A stretch of 64,000 bases of DNA from Ideonella oryzae (GCF_024055665.1 NZ_JAMXMC010000003.1:222814-286813); one strand, 5' to 3'; numbered from the stretch's first letter, positions 9,603 to 18,268 are shown. Numbers and translations: made by a program. The notes: generated from the letters alone by a model not told the origin.

Positions 9603-11591
9603 GTGGACACCTCTGCCCTCCGACGACAGCTGGGCCTGCTGGAGCAGGCCTGGCGCGACCACCCCGCCCGCTTCACTCGCCTGACCGGCCTGCAAATGGC
9701 CGCGCTGCTGGGCCTGGCCGGCCTGCCCGCGCTGCTGGGCCTGCTGGTCCTGCTGCTGCCCCTGGGGCTGTGGCTGGCCGGTGGCTCGGGCTGGTGGTGG
9801 GCCCTGGCGCCGCTGGGCGCCGCCCTGCTGTGGGCCAGTGCGGCACTCTGGCGCCCGGAGCTGCCGGAGCCGGACGGCGTGGTGCTGCCCCTGTCGCAGT
9901 TGCCCCGCCTGAACGAGTTGCTGCAGCATCTCACCCAGGCTGCCCACGCCCGACCGCTGGGCGATGTATGCCTGACCCCCGAACAGGAACTACGCGTGCG
10001 GCCCACCAGCCCGCTGGGCCTGCTGGGCGGTGGCCGGCCGCAGCTGCGCATCGGCCTGCCGCTGCTGATGGGCCTGGACGGGCCGCAATTCGCCGCCCTG
10101 CTCGCCCGCGAGATGCACGGCCTGCGGCGCCGCTCGCTGGCGGCCTGGATCGCCCGTTGGCGCCAGCGCTGGCAGCACCTGTTGACCGAGCGCCTGCCCG
10201 AGGCCCCCGGCCCCCGCGCCACTGGCTGGGGCTTGCTGTGGTGGCACCGCCAGGCCCGGGGCGTGCTGCGGCGGGCCCTGGTGGTGGAGCGGCTGCACGG
10301 CCCCGCGGCCGACGCCTGGGCCGCCCGCTGGACCGGCACCACCGGCCAGCGCACGCTGGCCGATGCGCTGCTCGCCCAGGCGGTGCAGGCGCGCTACCTG
10401 GCCCGGCAGTTCTGGCCCCAGGTGTGGGCCGCGGCCCGCGGCGAACGCCGGCCCAACGCCCACCCCATGCGCGACCTGCGGGTGCTGATGCGACAGAGCC
10501 TGCGCCACCCCGAGGCCCCGCAGTGGGCCCAGGACGCCCTGCGCACGCCTGCCGCGGTGGACGCTCCCGACTTCAGCCTGCGCGTGCGCCTGCAGGCCCT
10601 GGTGGAAAAGCCTGCCCCGCTGGCGATGCCCACCGTCAGCGCGGCCGAGATCCTGCTGGGCCAAGCCCTGCCCGGCCTGGCCGAAGCGCTGGACAGCGCC
10701 TGGCAGACCCAGCAGGCCGACGCCTGGTTGCAGCGCCACCTGGCTTGGCGCCAGCAGGCCCAGTGGCTGGACGAACTGAACGCCGCGGACGCCGAAGGCC
10801 CGCTCGAGAAATCCGAAGCCCTTTTTCAAGGCCGCCTGACCCAGGCCCTGAGCCCACCCGCCGAGGCGGCAATGGCCTGGCGCCGGGTGATCGACCGCCA
10901 TGCCGCCCCGGCCGAGGCCCGCCTGGGCCTGGCCCGCGCCCTGCTGGACGAAGCGCCCCCGATCGAACCCCAGACCCGCCAGCCCGAGTTGCTGCTCGAG
11001 CAGGCCGAGGCCCTGCGCCTGCTGCAGACCCTGACCGACGAGGGCCGCGCCTCGGCCACCTATGCCGAAACCCTGGCCGCCGACCCGCGCTGGCGGGTGC
11101 CCGCCGCCCAGTTGCTCATTCAGCAGCTGGGCCTGCGTGAGGACTTTGCCGCCTTGCAGGCCGCCCGCGTGCGCCTGCGTGCGCTGGAAGACGAGGCCGA
11201 GGCCGCGCTGACCGTGCTGCGCGACTTCCAAGGCGAACAGAAATTCCTGCCCGGCGGCCTGCCGACCCGGGTGCTGCGCCCGGTGCTGGCCCTGCTGCAG
11301 GGCGAACATGCCGTGGGCCGCGCCTGGCACTGGCGCAAGACCTCCACGATGACCAAGGGCTGGGCCCTGCACCTGCTGGTGATCGAACGCTCGCGCACCC
11401 TGGTGCAGCCGGACCCGCAGGTCTGGGGCCCAGCGCTGACCCAGCAGCTGGCCGAATCCCTGCCGCTGGACTGGTGCGTGATCGACCTGGCCCACCCCGA
11501 GTGGAAGCCCCTGGACCGGACCGACCTGGTGCAGCAGTTCCGGGCCGACGATGCCCAGTGCATCCACACCGGCTTGGCCCGCAAGGCATAG
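9603..11591 (+). CDS. Membrane protein with a degenerate M48-like peptidase domain
   Basis: About 662 residues using the GTG at 9603; an ATG at 9549 would add 18 residues. Two membrane helices lie at about residues 30-75 (Leu/Ala rich). The following region resembles the M48 metalloprotease fold, but where HExxH is expected the sequence reads AREMHGLRRRSL, so both zinc-binding His positions of the pentapeptide are changed (R169, E170, M171, H172, G173). The C-terminal half is long, helical and Ala/Leu/Gln rich, like TPR or solenoid repeats. It is divergent from the glutamine synthetase-like gene. M48 ancestry is an inference from layout; a catalytic role seems unlikely. Confidence 0.7.
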   Translation: MDTSALRRQLGLLEQAWRDHPARFTRLTGLQMAALLGLAGLPALLGLLVLLLPLGLWLAGGSGWWWALAPLGAALLWASAALWRPELPEPDGVVLPLSQLPRLNELLQHLTQAAHARPLGDVCLTPEQELRVRPTSPLGLLGGGRPQLRIGLPLLMGLDGPQFAALLAREMHGLRRRSLAAWIARWRQRWQHLLTERLPEAPGPRATGWGLLWWHRQARGVLRRALVVERLHGPAADAWAARWTGTTGQRTLADALLAQAVQARYLARQFWPQVWAAARGERRPNAHPMRDLRVLMRQSLRHPEAPQWAQDALRTPAAVDAPDFSLRVRLQALVEKPAPLAMPTVSAAEILLGQALPGLAEALDSAWQTQQADAWLQRHLAWRQQAQWLDELNAADAEGPLEKSEALFQGRLTQALSPPAEAAMAWRRVIDRHAAPAEARLGLARALLDEAPPIEPQTRQPELLLEQAEALRLLQTLTDEGRASATYAETLAADPRWRVPAAQLLIQQLGLREDFAALQAARVRLRALEDEAEAALTVLRDFQGEQKFLPGGLPTRVLRPVLALLQGEHAVGRAWHWRKTSTMTKGWALHLLVIERSRTLVQPDPQVWGPALTQQLAESLPLDWCVIDLAHPEWKPLDRTDLVQQFRADDAQCIHTGLARKA

Positions 11592-11635
11592 ACCCCACGC
11601 CCAGCGCGCCCGCCCCCGCTTCCTACAATGTTGCA

Positions 11636-12535
11636 GTGCACCTTTTGAACGCCGTTTTGAACGCCGACCTCCACAGCCACTCGACCGCATCGGATGGCAG
11701 CCTCAGCCCCACCGAACTGGCGCGGCGCGCACACGCAGGCGGGGTGCAGGTGTGGGCCCTGACCGACCACGACGAGCTGGCCGGCCAGGCCGAAGCCGCC
11801 GCCGAGGCCCGGCGCCTGGGCATGGTCTACATCCCTGGCGTGGAGGTGTCCGTCACCTTTGCCGGTGAAACCGTGCACATCCTGGGCCTGGACGTGGACC
11901 CCACGCACCCCACCCTGGCGCAAGGGCTGCATGACCTGCGGGCCGGCCGCGAAGGCCGCGCGCGCGCCATGGGCGAGAGCCTGGCCCGCGCCGGCATCCC
12001 CGGGGCCTATGAAGGTGCCCTGGCCTATGCCGAGAACCCTGAACTGGTCTCGCGCACCCACTTCGCCCGCTTCCTGGTGGACCACGGCCACTGCAGCAGC
12101 GTGCACGAGGTCTTCCAGCGCTACCTGAAGGAAGGCAAGCCCGGCTTCGTGGAACACCGCTGGGCTGGACTGGGCGAGGCGCTGGGCTGGATCCGGGCCG
12201 CCGGTGGCGTGGCCGCCATCGCCCACCCGGCCCGCTACCGCTTCAGCCCCACGGCCGAATACGCCCTGTTCTCCGAATTCAAGGAACACGGCGGCCAAGC
12301 CGTGGAAGTGACCTGCGCCAGCCACTTCCCCGACGAGGTGGCCAAGTACGCCGACATGGCACGCGAATTCGGCCTGCTGGCCTCGCGCGGCAGCGACTTC
12401 CACGCCCCCGGCGAAAGCCGTGTGGAGCCCGGCAGCCTGCCCGACCTGCCCGGCAAGGTCACCCCCATCTGGAGCCTGTGGCAGGACCGCCTGCCCGCGG
12501 CCCAGCAGCCCGACACCCCGGCCCTGGCCGGCTGA
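11636..12535 (+). CDS. rnm: PHP-domain phosphoesterase, RNase AM (YciV/TrpH) family
   Basis: 299 residues, using GTG at 11636, which places the protein start just before the first metal site. PHP motifs are visible in order: ADLHSHSTASDGSLSP, ALTDHDELAG, VSVTFAGETVHILGL, AIAHPARYRF and GSDFHAPGE. These bind the metal cluster of the family; the E. coli member is a 5'-3' exonuclease acting on short RNA and pAp-like substrates. In E. coli yciV also lies next to yciO, and here a yciO homologue follows one gene downstream. Confidence 0.88.
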   Translation: MHLLNAVLNADLHSHSTASDGSLSPTELARRAHAGGVQVWALTDHDELAGQAEAAAEARRLGMVYIPGVEVSVTFAGETVHILGLDVDPTHPTLAQGLHDLRAGREGRARAMGESLARAGIPGAYEGALAYAENPELVSRTHFARFLVDHGHCSSVHEVFQRYLKEGKPGFVEHRWAGLGEALGWIRAAGGVAAIAHPARYRFSPTAEYALFSEFKEHGGQAVEVTCASHFPDEVAKYADMAREFGLLASRGSDFHAPGESRVEPGSLPDLPGKVTPIWSLWQDRLPAAQQPDTPALAG

Positions 12536-12556
12536 GCCCAGCGCGCAGAGCTCGGG

Positions 12557-13009
12557 ATGACGCCACCACCCGACGAAGAACTTTGCGATGCCGTGCGCCA
12601 ATGGTGCGGCGCCTGGCACCAGCGCGACATCGACCGCATCCTGACCCTGGAAGCCCAGGCCAGCGGCTTTGGCCTGCGGGCGGCCGCCTGGCGCAACCAC
12701 GCTGCCATCGGCCCCGCCCGTTACCGCGCCCTGCTGGAACACTTCTTCGCCCAGATGGCGCACTACAGCCTGCAGTTGCTGGACGTGCAGGCCAGCGTGG
12801 CGGGCGAACTGGGCCTGGCCCATGGCGTGTACGAAGAACGCTTTCAGCGGCACGGCCTCCCGGCCGAACTGGCCCGCCCGCGCTTCACCATGACCTTCCA
12901 GCGGGGACCACTGGGCTGGCAGATGCTCATGTACCACCGGGACATCCAGCCCTTTGACCCGGACGGCGCCTACCTGCTGACCCACACCCAGCCGCCCTCT
13001 GGCGCCTGA
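12557..13009 (+). CDS. NTF2/SnoaL-like small protein
   Basis: 150 residues. The N-terminal pattern of two helices with WHQRDIDRILTLEAQAS, then a segment LLEHFFAQMAHYSLQLLDVQASV, and the C-terminal FQRGPLGWQMLMYHRDI fit the cone-shaped NTF2-like fold of SnoaL/ketosteroid isomerase-like proteins. No catalytic residue can be assigned. It sits between the PHP nuclease and the YciO gene, 21 bp and 18 bp apart, so the three likely form one transcript. Confidence 0.7.
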   Translation: MTPPPDEELCDAVRQWCGAWHQRDIDRILTLEAQASGFGLRAAAWRNHAAIGPARYRALLEHFFAQMAHYSLQLLDVQASVAGELGLAHGVYEERFQRHGLPAELARPRFTMTFQRGPLGWQMLMYHRDIQPFDPDGAYLLTHTQPPSGA

Positions 13010-13027
13010 GCGCGCACAATGCTGGGC

Positions 13028-13651
13028 ATGGCCCAGTATTTCGAAATCCACCCCGAAACCCCGCAGCCCCGCCTGATCAAGCAGGCCGTGCAGCTCATCC
13101 AGAAGGGCGGCGTGCTGGCGGTGCCCACCGACACCAGCTACGCCCTCGTCTGCCACCTGGACGACAAGAACGCCGTAGACCAGGTGCGCCGCATCCGGCA
13201 GATGGACGACAAGCACCTGCTGACCCTGCTGTGCCGCGACCTGTCCGAGCTGTCCAACTACGCCATGGTGGACAACCACCAGTTCCGTCTGGTCAAGCTG
13301 GGCTCGCCCGGCGCCTTCACCTTCATCCTGGAGGCCACCAAGGAAGTGCCCCGCCGGCTTTCGCACCCGTCGCGCCGCACCATCGGCCTGCGCGTGCCGG
13401 ACCACCCGGTGATGCAGGCCCTGCTGGAAGAACTGGGCCAGCCCGTGCTGGCCACCACCTTCATCCCGCCCGGCGAAACCGACGCCCTGAACGACCCCGA
13501 CGAGATCCGCGCCCGGTTTGAAAAACAGCTGGCCGGCGTCATCAGCGCCCCCGGCTGCCCGGGCCAACCCTCCACCATCATCGACCTGACCGGCGACGAA
13601 CCAACCGTGGTGCGCCCGGGGCGCGGCGACCCGGCGAAACTGGGTTTGTGA
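13028..13651 (+). CDS. yciO: YciO-type Sua5/YrdC/TsaC family protein
   Basis: 207 residues, beginning MAQYFEIHPETPQPRLI as in YciO; an ATG 9 bases earlier is less likely. The YrdC fold is clear: GGVLAVPTDTSYALVC, then LCRDLSELSNYAMVDN and SPGAFTFILEATKEVPRRL. The motif HPSRRTIGLRVPDHPV is typical. YrdC/TsaC makes threonylcarbamoyl-AMP for tRNA t6A; YciO is a related and much weaker enzyme whose role is less certain. The sequence has TTFIPPGE where TsaC normally has an S-x-N motif, which favours the YciO branch. Confidence 0.88.
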   Translation: MAQYFEIHPETPQPRLIKQAVQLIQKGGVLAVPTDTSYALVCHLDDKNAVDQVRRIRQMDDKHLLTLLCRDLSELSNYAMVDNHQFRLVKLGSPGAFTFILEATKEVPRRLSHPSRRTIGLRVPDHPVMQALLEELGQPVLATTFIPPGETDALNDPDEIRARFEKQLAGVISAPGCPGQPSTIIDLTGDEPTVVRPGRGDPAKLGL

Positions 13652-13665
13652 GCCCCCAAATGGCA

Positions 13666-13698
13666 CTCGCCGAGCCGGGGATACCCCGGCTCGGCGAG
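13666..13698. terminator. Bidirectional hairpin between convergent genes
   Basis: A perfect 15-bp inverted repeat (CTCGCCGAGCCGGGG, loop ATA, and its complement) lies in the 63-bp gap between the stops of yciO and the PKD lipoprotein gene. No U-run follows on either strand, so it may act as an attenuating hairpin or a transcript 3' end stabiliser rather than a full intrinsic terminator. Confidence 0.6.
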
Positions 13699-13714
13699 AT
13701 GGCATCACGAATCG

Positions 13715-15232
13715 TCAGTTCGTCGCCGTGGCGGTCAGGCTCACCTTGTCGATAACGACCACCTCATGGCCGTTCACGTTCGCTGCATTGATGAAACCCA
13801 ACCGAACGGTGGTGCCCCCCAGAGAAGTGGGCGTGATGGTCTTGGTCACGGTCTGCAGAGCCGTGCCAGTGGCCGCAGCCGCGGTGCAGACTGTGTTGAG
13901 CGAACCGCCAAGAGTTGCGGCGGCGAGGCTCGGAACTGCAGACGTGGCATAGAGACCGATGAAGGCACCGGTGTTCATGCAACCATCGTTGCCAGCCTTG
14001 ACGGCAATGTCGTACTTGAGCGTCAGTGTTGTGACTCCAGCCGGGATCTGAACGTCCTGGTACAGCGTGCAGTTGTAACGTGCGCCTGCGCCAGAGGTTG
14101 AGGCCACGCTGCCGAGCACGATCTTGGTGCCATCCGTAGCGGCGAAACCAGCCGTGTTCGTCAGCGTCTCGACACCCGGAGCAACGTCAGCGTTGTAGCT
14201 ACAGGTACCAGCAGCCCCGGCTTCGATGCTTGTGTCTTGCGTCCAACCTGCCAGGTCTTGCTCGAAGGAGCCGTTCTGCACCAAGTCGGTGGTCGTCGTC
14301 ACGCCCGCGGCGGTGATCGTGACGGTCGCACCTGCGCTGTTGACCTGCCCGTCATTGACAATGAGCTGGACCACGTAAACGCCGGCCTTGTCAGCGGTGA
14401 ATGTCGGGGCAACCACTGAAGTGCTCGACAGCGTGGCGGTGCTCTGGGCCGGGCGGCTCGTGATGGACCATGAGTAGGTGAGCGCGTCGCCGTTGGCATC
14501 GCTGCTGGCGCTGCCGTTCAATGTGACGGTGTCACCCCGGGTCACGCTTTGTGCAGAACCTGCATTGGCGACAGGCGCCGCATTGGCCGCGGCGGCCGTG
14601 ATGGTCACGGACGATGCCGTGCTCGACAGGCTCGCGTCACTCACCACCAGGCTGGCGACATAGTCCCCAGGCAGGTCCGTCGTGAAAACGGGCTGGGCGG
14701 CGGTCGGATCGGACAGCGTGGCAGAGCTTCCATTGGGCGCCGTCAGCGTCCATGCATAAGTGACTGCATCGCCGTTGGCATCGCTGCTGCCGGTCCCATC
14801 GAGCGTCACCACGGCTCCGGCAGTGACACTTTGGGCCACACCGGCATTTGCCACCGGAGCCACGTTGGCCTCGTCGGCAGTGATGGTCACGCTCGCGACG
14901 GTGCTGTCCACGGTGCCGTCATTGACCGTGAGGCTGAACACATAGGTGCCAGCCACGTCGGCGACGAACGTGGGCTTGACCGCAGTGGCGCTGGACAGCA
15001 CCGCCGTGCTACCGCTCGGCGCGCTGGTCAAGACCCATTGATAGGTCAAGGGGTCTGCATTCGCATCCGTGCTGCCGCTGGCATCCAGGGTGACCGTGGA
15101 AGAGGTGAAAACGCTTTGCGTGGGCCCGGCATTGGCAACCGGAGGCACATTGACTGTGTAGGTGTTGTCGTCACAAGCCGACAGCAGCATGCTGCAGGCG
15201 GCCAGAACCGCGATCGATGTGCGATTGATCAT
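13715..15232 (-). CDS. PKD-like repeat lipoprotein
   Basis: 505 residues from MINRTSIAVLAACSM, preceded by AGGAG. A lipobox LLSAC puts the lipidated Cys at residue 20; it is followed by DD, and Asp at +2 is an inner-membrane retention signal in E. coli. Three Ig-like PKD-type repeats of about 90-95 residues follow, each starting with the block PPVANAG or APVANAG and containing DANGD or DANAD and WxLT. A C-terminal domain begins at NGSFEQDLAGWTQD and looks like a carbohydrate-binding or DUF642-type jelly roll. Probable surface or periplasmic adhesion or substrate-binding protein; the partner is unknown. Convergent with yciO. Confidence 0.82.
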   Translation of the reverse strand: MINRTSIAVLAACSMLLSACDDNTYTVNVPPVANAGPTQSVFTSSTVTLDASGSTDANADPLTYQWVLTSAPSGSTAVLSSATAVKPTFVADVAGTYVFSLTVNDGTVDSTVASVTITADEANVAPVANAGVAQSVTAGAVVTLDGTGSSDANGDAVTYAWTLTAPNGSSATLSDPTAAQPVFTTDLPGDYVASLVVSDASLSSTASSVTITAAAANAAPVANAGSAQSVTRGDTVTLNGSASSDANGDALTYSWSITSRPAQSTATLSSTSVVAPTFTADKAGVYVVQLIVNDGQVNSAGATVTITAAGVTTTTDLVQNGSFEQDLAGWTQDTSIEAGAAGTCSYNADVAPGVETLTNTAGFAATDGTKIVLGSVASTSGAGARYNCTLYQDVQIPAGVTTLTLKYDIAVKAGNDGCMNTGAFIGLYATSAVPSLAAATLGGSLNTVCTAAAATGTALQTVTKTITPTSLGGTTVRLGFINAANVNGHEVVVIDKVSLTATATN

Positions 15233-15264
15233 CGTTGTCTCCTGTTTCCAGTCTGAGGTTTTCT

Positions 15265-15292
15265 GAGGCACTCACTCGTTCTTGAGTGCCTC
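15265..15292 (-). promoter_or_regulatory. Stem-loop in the 5' leader of the PKD lipoprotein gene
   Basis: GAGGCACTC and its exact complement are separated by 10 nt, 33 bases before the start codon and upstream of the AGGAG ribosome binding site. In the transcript it would form a 9-bp stem. It could stabilise the mRNA or regulate translation; no known riboswitch pattern is seen. Confidence 0.4.
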
Positions 15293-15660
15293 CTGCGTGG
15301 GCGTTTTCAACCTCACGCTGATCGGCAACTTCCCTTTGCACTTTAGAAATCACCCGCAAAAGTATCAAAACCACTCAAACACGAAAGTCATGCTGTGAAA
15401 AATATCACGACCACCGAAATTTCTCTCGCCAGAAATAACCACAAATCACGCCAACATCTTTTGACATTGATCAATAAGTAGGCGCATGCCACACCCCTCC
15501 CGAGAACCCCTCACCAGGGTTTTCCCGCACACTGCACAAGTCAGATGGAGCATTGGCGACGCTACAAAATATATGAAATCCACCGAATGCACACCCAAAA
15601 CCATAGACGCGACATGGCGGTCCCCAATTCGGAGTGCAACACCCGGCACTCGTTGATTGA

Positions 15661-15750
15661 TCAGTGGACGGTAGCCTGATGGGATTCGGCGAAGCCTTGC
15701 ATGAGATCAGCGAAGACCTGGATGGGGCTGCACCAGTTCAGGGTTTGGGG
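15661..15750 (-). pseudogene. Transposase C-terminal remnant (probably IS30 family)
   Basis: Reading the minus strand gives a 29-residue tail containing TLNWCSPIQVFADLM and ending ATVH before TGA; a stop codon lies seven codons upstream of the Pro that begins it. The TLNW-x-SP-x-(Q/E)VF pattern is the usual C-terminus of IS30-type transposases. Just beyond the stop, at 15626-15640, AATTCGGAGTGCAAC resembles an IS30-type terminal repeat. Family assignment is from memory of the motif and is moderate. Confidence 0.55.
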
Positions 15751-15790
15751 CAAGCCGGTTTTTGATCAAATCTGCCATAACGTCACCTGA

Positions 15791-16150
15791 TTAGTAGCTC
15801 AGGCTGCTCACACCGTGCTGGATGGCGGCCTTGAGCACCACACCTAGATTCAAGATATTCCGGATCTTGGTCCGCGCCCAAGGCCACTTTTTCCCGTAGC
15901 GCAGGCACCGACGCAGTCCCTCATCCAATTCTGGGATCGGGCGGTCAGCATTGGCTGACGCCAAAGTAGCCGAACCAGCTCCGCAGATATCTTTTGATAT
16001 ATTGAAGCCGATATTCCATACTCACTCCCCAGCTTCTCCCGGTGATTTTCTTGACCCTGTGCTTGAAGTTCAGCCATGCTTTGTCGGTCCAGCGGAGCTT
16101 CTTTGCCCACAGTGGTGAATCGCCCCGGTTTCCGTGGGGATCCGTTGCTT
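15791..16150 (-). pseudogene. Group II intron reverse transcriptase-maturase remnant (maturase domain)
   Basis: The minus strand encodes the thumb/maturase (X) region of a group II intron-encoded protein: NRGDSPLWAKKLRWTDKAW, FKHRVKKITGRSWGVSMEYR, then IKRYLRSWFGYFGVSQ. A stop and a one-base frameshift at about 15945 interrupt it. It resumes with PIPELDEGLRRCLRYGKKW and WARTKIRNILNLGVVLKAA, ending GVSSLSY-stop. No RT catalytic YADD region and no intron domain V is seen nearby, so only the 3' part of the open reading frame is left. Confidence 0.8.
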
Positions 16151-16458
16151 TGAATCAGGTGGTCTCCGCCTGACTTGCATCTTGTCTCTGGTGTTCGTGT
16201 TGGAACTCCGCGGGCGGCACCTCGCTCGGTGCGCCGCCTCTGGCAGCGCCAGATATCGCCACGCCGCTGCGCCGGATGCCGCCCGCCTGTGGCTTGAGAA
16301 TGTCCAGCACCTTCATCCCTCGTCCTGGGGGCGGGCGGCGACCACTCCTGCCCAGGAGCAGCGGACCAGGGCATGATGGTCGGCTGACAGACGGGAGCTT
16401 GCCCGCCCTGGGCCCACACTCGGGTGCGGTGCCTCAGCGCAGCACCGGAGCAACTTGC

Positions 16459-17064
16459 ATGAGCGACACGGAAAAGACAGGCAGTTGGTGGCAAACCCTT
16501 CCGGGGGTGCTCACCGCCTTGGCCGCCGTCATCACGGCAGTCAGTGGCTTGGTGGCCCTGTTCGTTCAACATGGTGGAGGGGGTGAGAAGGCCTCCTCCG
16601 CTGCACCCGCGACGGTGGGGATGGCATCGCCAGGGGCGCGGCAGGTCATGCCGTCGGGTGCTTCGCCAGTGAATCCCGCACCCACGGCTTCGCCCATCGC
16701 TCCCGCGCCTGCCCCCAAACCTGCAGCCCAGCCCTGGTCGCAAGTGCAGGCGGCAGTGGTAGGCAAGGATGGCCGCACCACCCGTGTGCGGGCCGAAACC
16801 TTGAGCAACTGCATATCGGTCAACCACGAGTTGACGGTGGACGGCGGGCAGTCGATCAGCTTTGAGCACATGGCCGGATTCGAGGTGCTGCGGGCGGAGC
16901 GCCACACCTCGTCCACGGCCAAGGCCCAGATCAAGGTCACGTTGCTGAACGGGGACAGCATCACAGGCATGGTGGAGGCCAATTGCGACCTGTTCGGTGA
17001 GAACGAGGTGGGGCGCTTTTCGACCTTCTTCGACCAGATTCGCAGCGTGCACTTCGAGTATTGA
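16459..17064 (+). CDS. Hypothetical membrane-anchored protein
   Basis: 201 residues from MSDTEKTGSWWQ. One membrane helix (about 14-37) is followed by a Gly/Ala/Pro linker (about 40-95) and a C-terminal ~100-residue domain with KVTLLNGDSITGMVEANCDLFGENEVG. The pattern resembles small proteins whose C-terminal domain is presented on one side of the membrane, but I do not recognise the family. Two Cys residues in the C-terminal domain could pair if it is periplasmic. Stands alone after the mobile-element remnants. Confidence 0.65.
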   Translation: MSDTEKTGSWWQTLPGVLTALAAVITAVSGLVALFVQHGGGGEKASSAAPATVGMASPGARQVMPSGASPVNPAPTASPIAPAPAPKPAAQPWSQVQAAVVGKDGRTTRVRAETLSNCISVNHELTVDGGQSISFEHMAGFEVLRAERHTSSTAKAQIKVTLLNGDSITGMVEANCDLFGENEVGRFSTFFDQIRSVHFEY

Positions 17065-17153
17065 GATCGGCCGCGCAAGAGGCGCGGGCACAGCACCTCC
17101 TTCAGCCCATCGGCAGTGAGTTTTGCCCCTGTTGTTGAAAACCCCACCGGACC

Positions 17154-17777
17154 ATGAGATTCGAAGGCACCCTGAAAACCTGGCATGACGACCGCGGCTT
17201 CGGTTTCATCGAGCCCACGCAGGGCGGCCAGGAGATCTTTGTCCACATCAAGGCCTTTCCGGCCGGCACCGGGCGGCCACAGGTCGGCCAGGTGCTGAGC
17301 TTCGAGGTGACCCTGGGCCCCAACGGCAAGAAGCGCGCGCAGGATGTGCAGTACCCGGTTCGCGCGCGCCGCCTGCCTGCCCATCGGGGTGAGGCGCCCG
17401 CCCCCTGGACCCTGCCACGGGCTTTGGCCATCCCGGCCTTTCTGGTGCTGGTGTACTTCGTGGCGATGCGCTGGGGCTTGAAGCCGTATGTGCTCCACGT
17501 CTATGCGGGGGCCAGTGTGGTGGCCTTCTTTGCCTATGTGTTCGACAAGTCTGCGGCCCGTCAGAACCGGTGGCGCACACAAGAGAGCACGCTCCACGGG
17601 CTGGCCCTGCTCGGTGGTTGGCCTGGCGCCTTGGTGGCGCAGCAGATCCTGCGCCACAAGACCAGCAAGACGTCCTTCATCGCCGTGTTCTGGTTGACCG
17701 TGCTGGCCAATGTGGCCGGTTTCGTCGGACTGCACGCTGGACTGGAGGGGCTGCAGGCGCTGCGCGGCCTGACCTGA
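17154..17777 (+). CDS. Cold-shock domain fused to DUF1294 membrane domain
   Basis: 207 residues. Residues 1-70 form a cold-shock domain: the RNP1-like DRGFGFIEP and RNP2-like EIFVHIKAF are intact. From residue ~85 there are about three to four membrane helices of DUF1294, with the signature WRTQESTLHGLALLGGWPGA and HKTSKTSF. Fusions of this kind are common in proteobacteria; the nucleic-acid domain would face the cytoplasm. Function is unknown, though a role in cold or membrane stress is often suggested. Confidence 0.9.
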   Translation: MRFEGTLKTWHDDRGFGFIEPTQGGQEIFVHIKAFPAGTGRPQVGQVLSFEVTLGPNGKKRAQDVQYPVRARRLPAHRGEAPAPWTLPRALAIPAFLVLVYFVAMRWGLKPYVLHVYAGASVVAFFAYVFDKSAARQNRWRTQESTLHGLALLGGWPGALVAQQILRHKTSKTSFIAVFWLTVLANVAGFVGLHAGLEGLQALRGLT

Positions 17778-17803
17778 GCCCCCATCCGACCCGGCATGGA
17801 ACA

Positions 17804-18235
17804 ATGACGCTGATGCTCCGCTTCACCACCCGATTCCTCGCAACAGCAGTCTGTGTGGCCGCCGTTGCCGCCCATGCCGCCCCGCTGAACAGGTGCGTGG
17901 TGAACGGCACCGTCACCTACCAGCAGGCGGCCTGCGCCCCCACCCAGCCCCGCAAGGACCCGACGCTGGAAGAGCTCAACGCCGCGCAGAAGCTGCGCCG
18001 TGCAGAAGCCGCTTCCGCGGCGGCGGCTCAGGCCCCCAAGGTCAAAACCCAGCCCGCCGGAACCCTGCCCGCACCAGCGGCCAGCAGCCGCTTCCATTGC
18101 GATGGACGGCGGTACTGCTCGCAGATGACCTCCTGCGAGGAGGCGAAGTACTTTCTGGACCACTGCCCGACCGTGAAGATGGACGGTGACGGGGACGGCG
18201 TGCCTTGCGAAGATCAATGGTGCGGCGCACGCTGA
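17804..18235 (+). CDS. Secreted excalibur calcium-binding domain protein
   Basis: 143 residues from MTLMLRFTTRFL. A signal peptide ends after VAAHA (about residue 28). Next comes a DUF4124-like stretch LNRCVVNGTVTYQQAAC, then a helical Ala-rich linker, and a C-terminal excalibur domain with paired Cys and the EF-hand-like loop MDGDGDGVPCEDQWC. Excalibur domains bind calcium and often occur with nucleases or surface proteins; here there is no nuclease domain. Expected location is the periplasm. Confidence 0.85.
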   Translation: MTLMLRFTTRFLATAVCVAAVAAHAAPLNRCVVNGTVTYQQAACAPTQPRKDPTLEELNAAQKLRRAEAASAAAAQAPKVKTQPAGTLPAPAASSRFHCDGRRYCSQMTSCEEAKYFLDHCPTVKMDGDGDGVPCEDQWCGAR

Positions 18236-18268
18236 AGCGCGGCCGGCCATTGCTTTTCCTAGACGCCG

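Larger units (their letters stand above)
15303..16458. other. Gene-poor, AT-richer region with decayed mobile-element fragments
   Basis: No intact gene is seen. Base composition drops visibly compared with neighbours, especially 15340-15660. It contains a transposase C-terminal scrap, a group II intron maturase fragment (both listed separately), and about 300 bp of upstream sequence of the following small membrane protein in which I recognise nothing. Confidence 0.6.

Noticed and set aside
15850..17091. 413-codon minus-strand frame crossing the intron remnant
   Set aside because: It overlaps the small anchored protein on the plus strand and contains only part of the maturase fragment by chance of frame.
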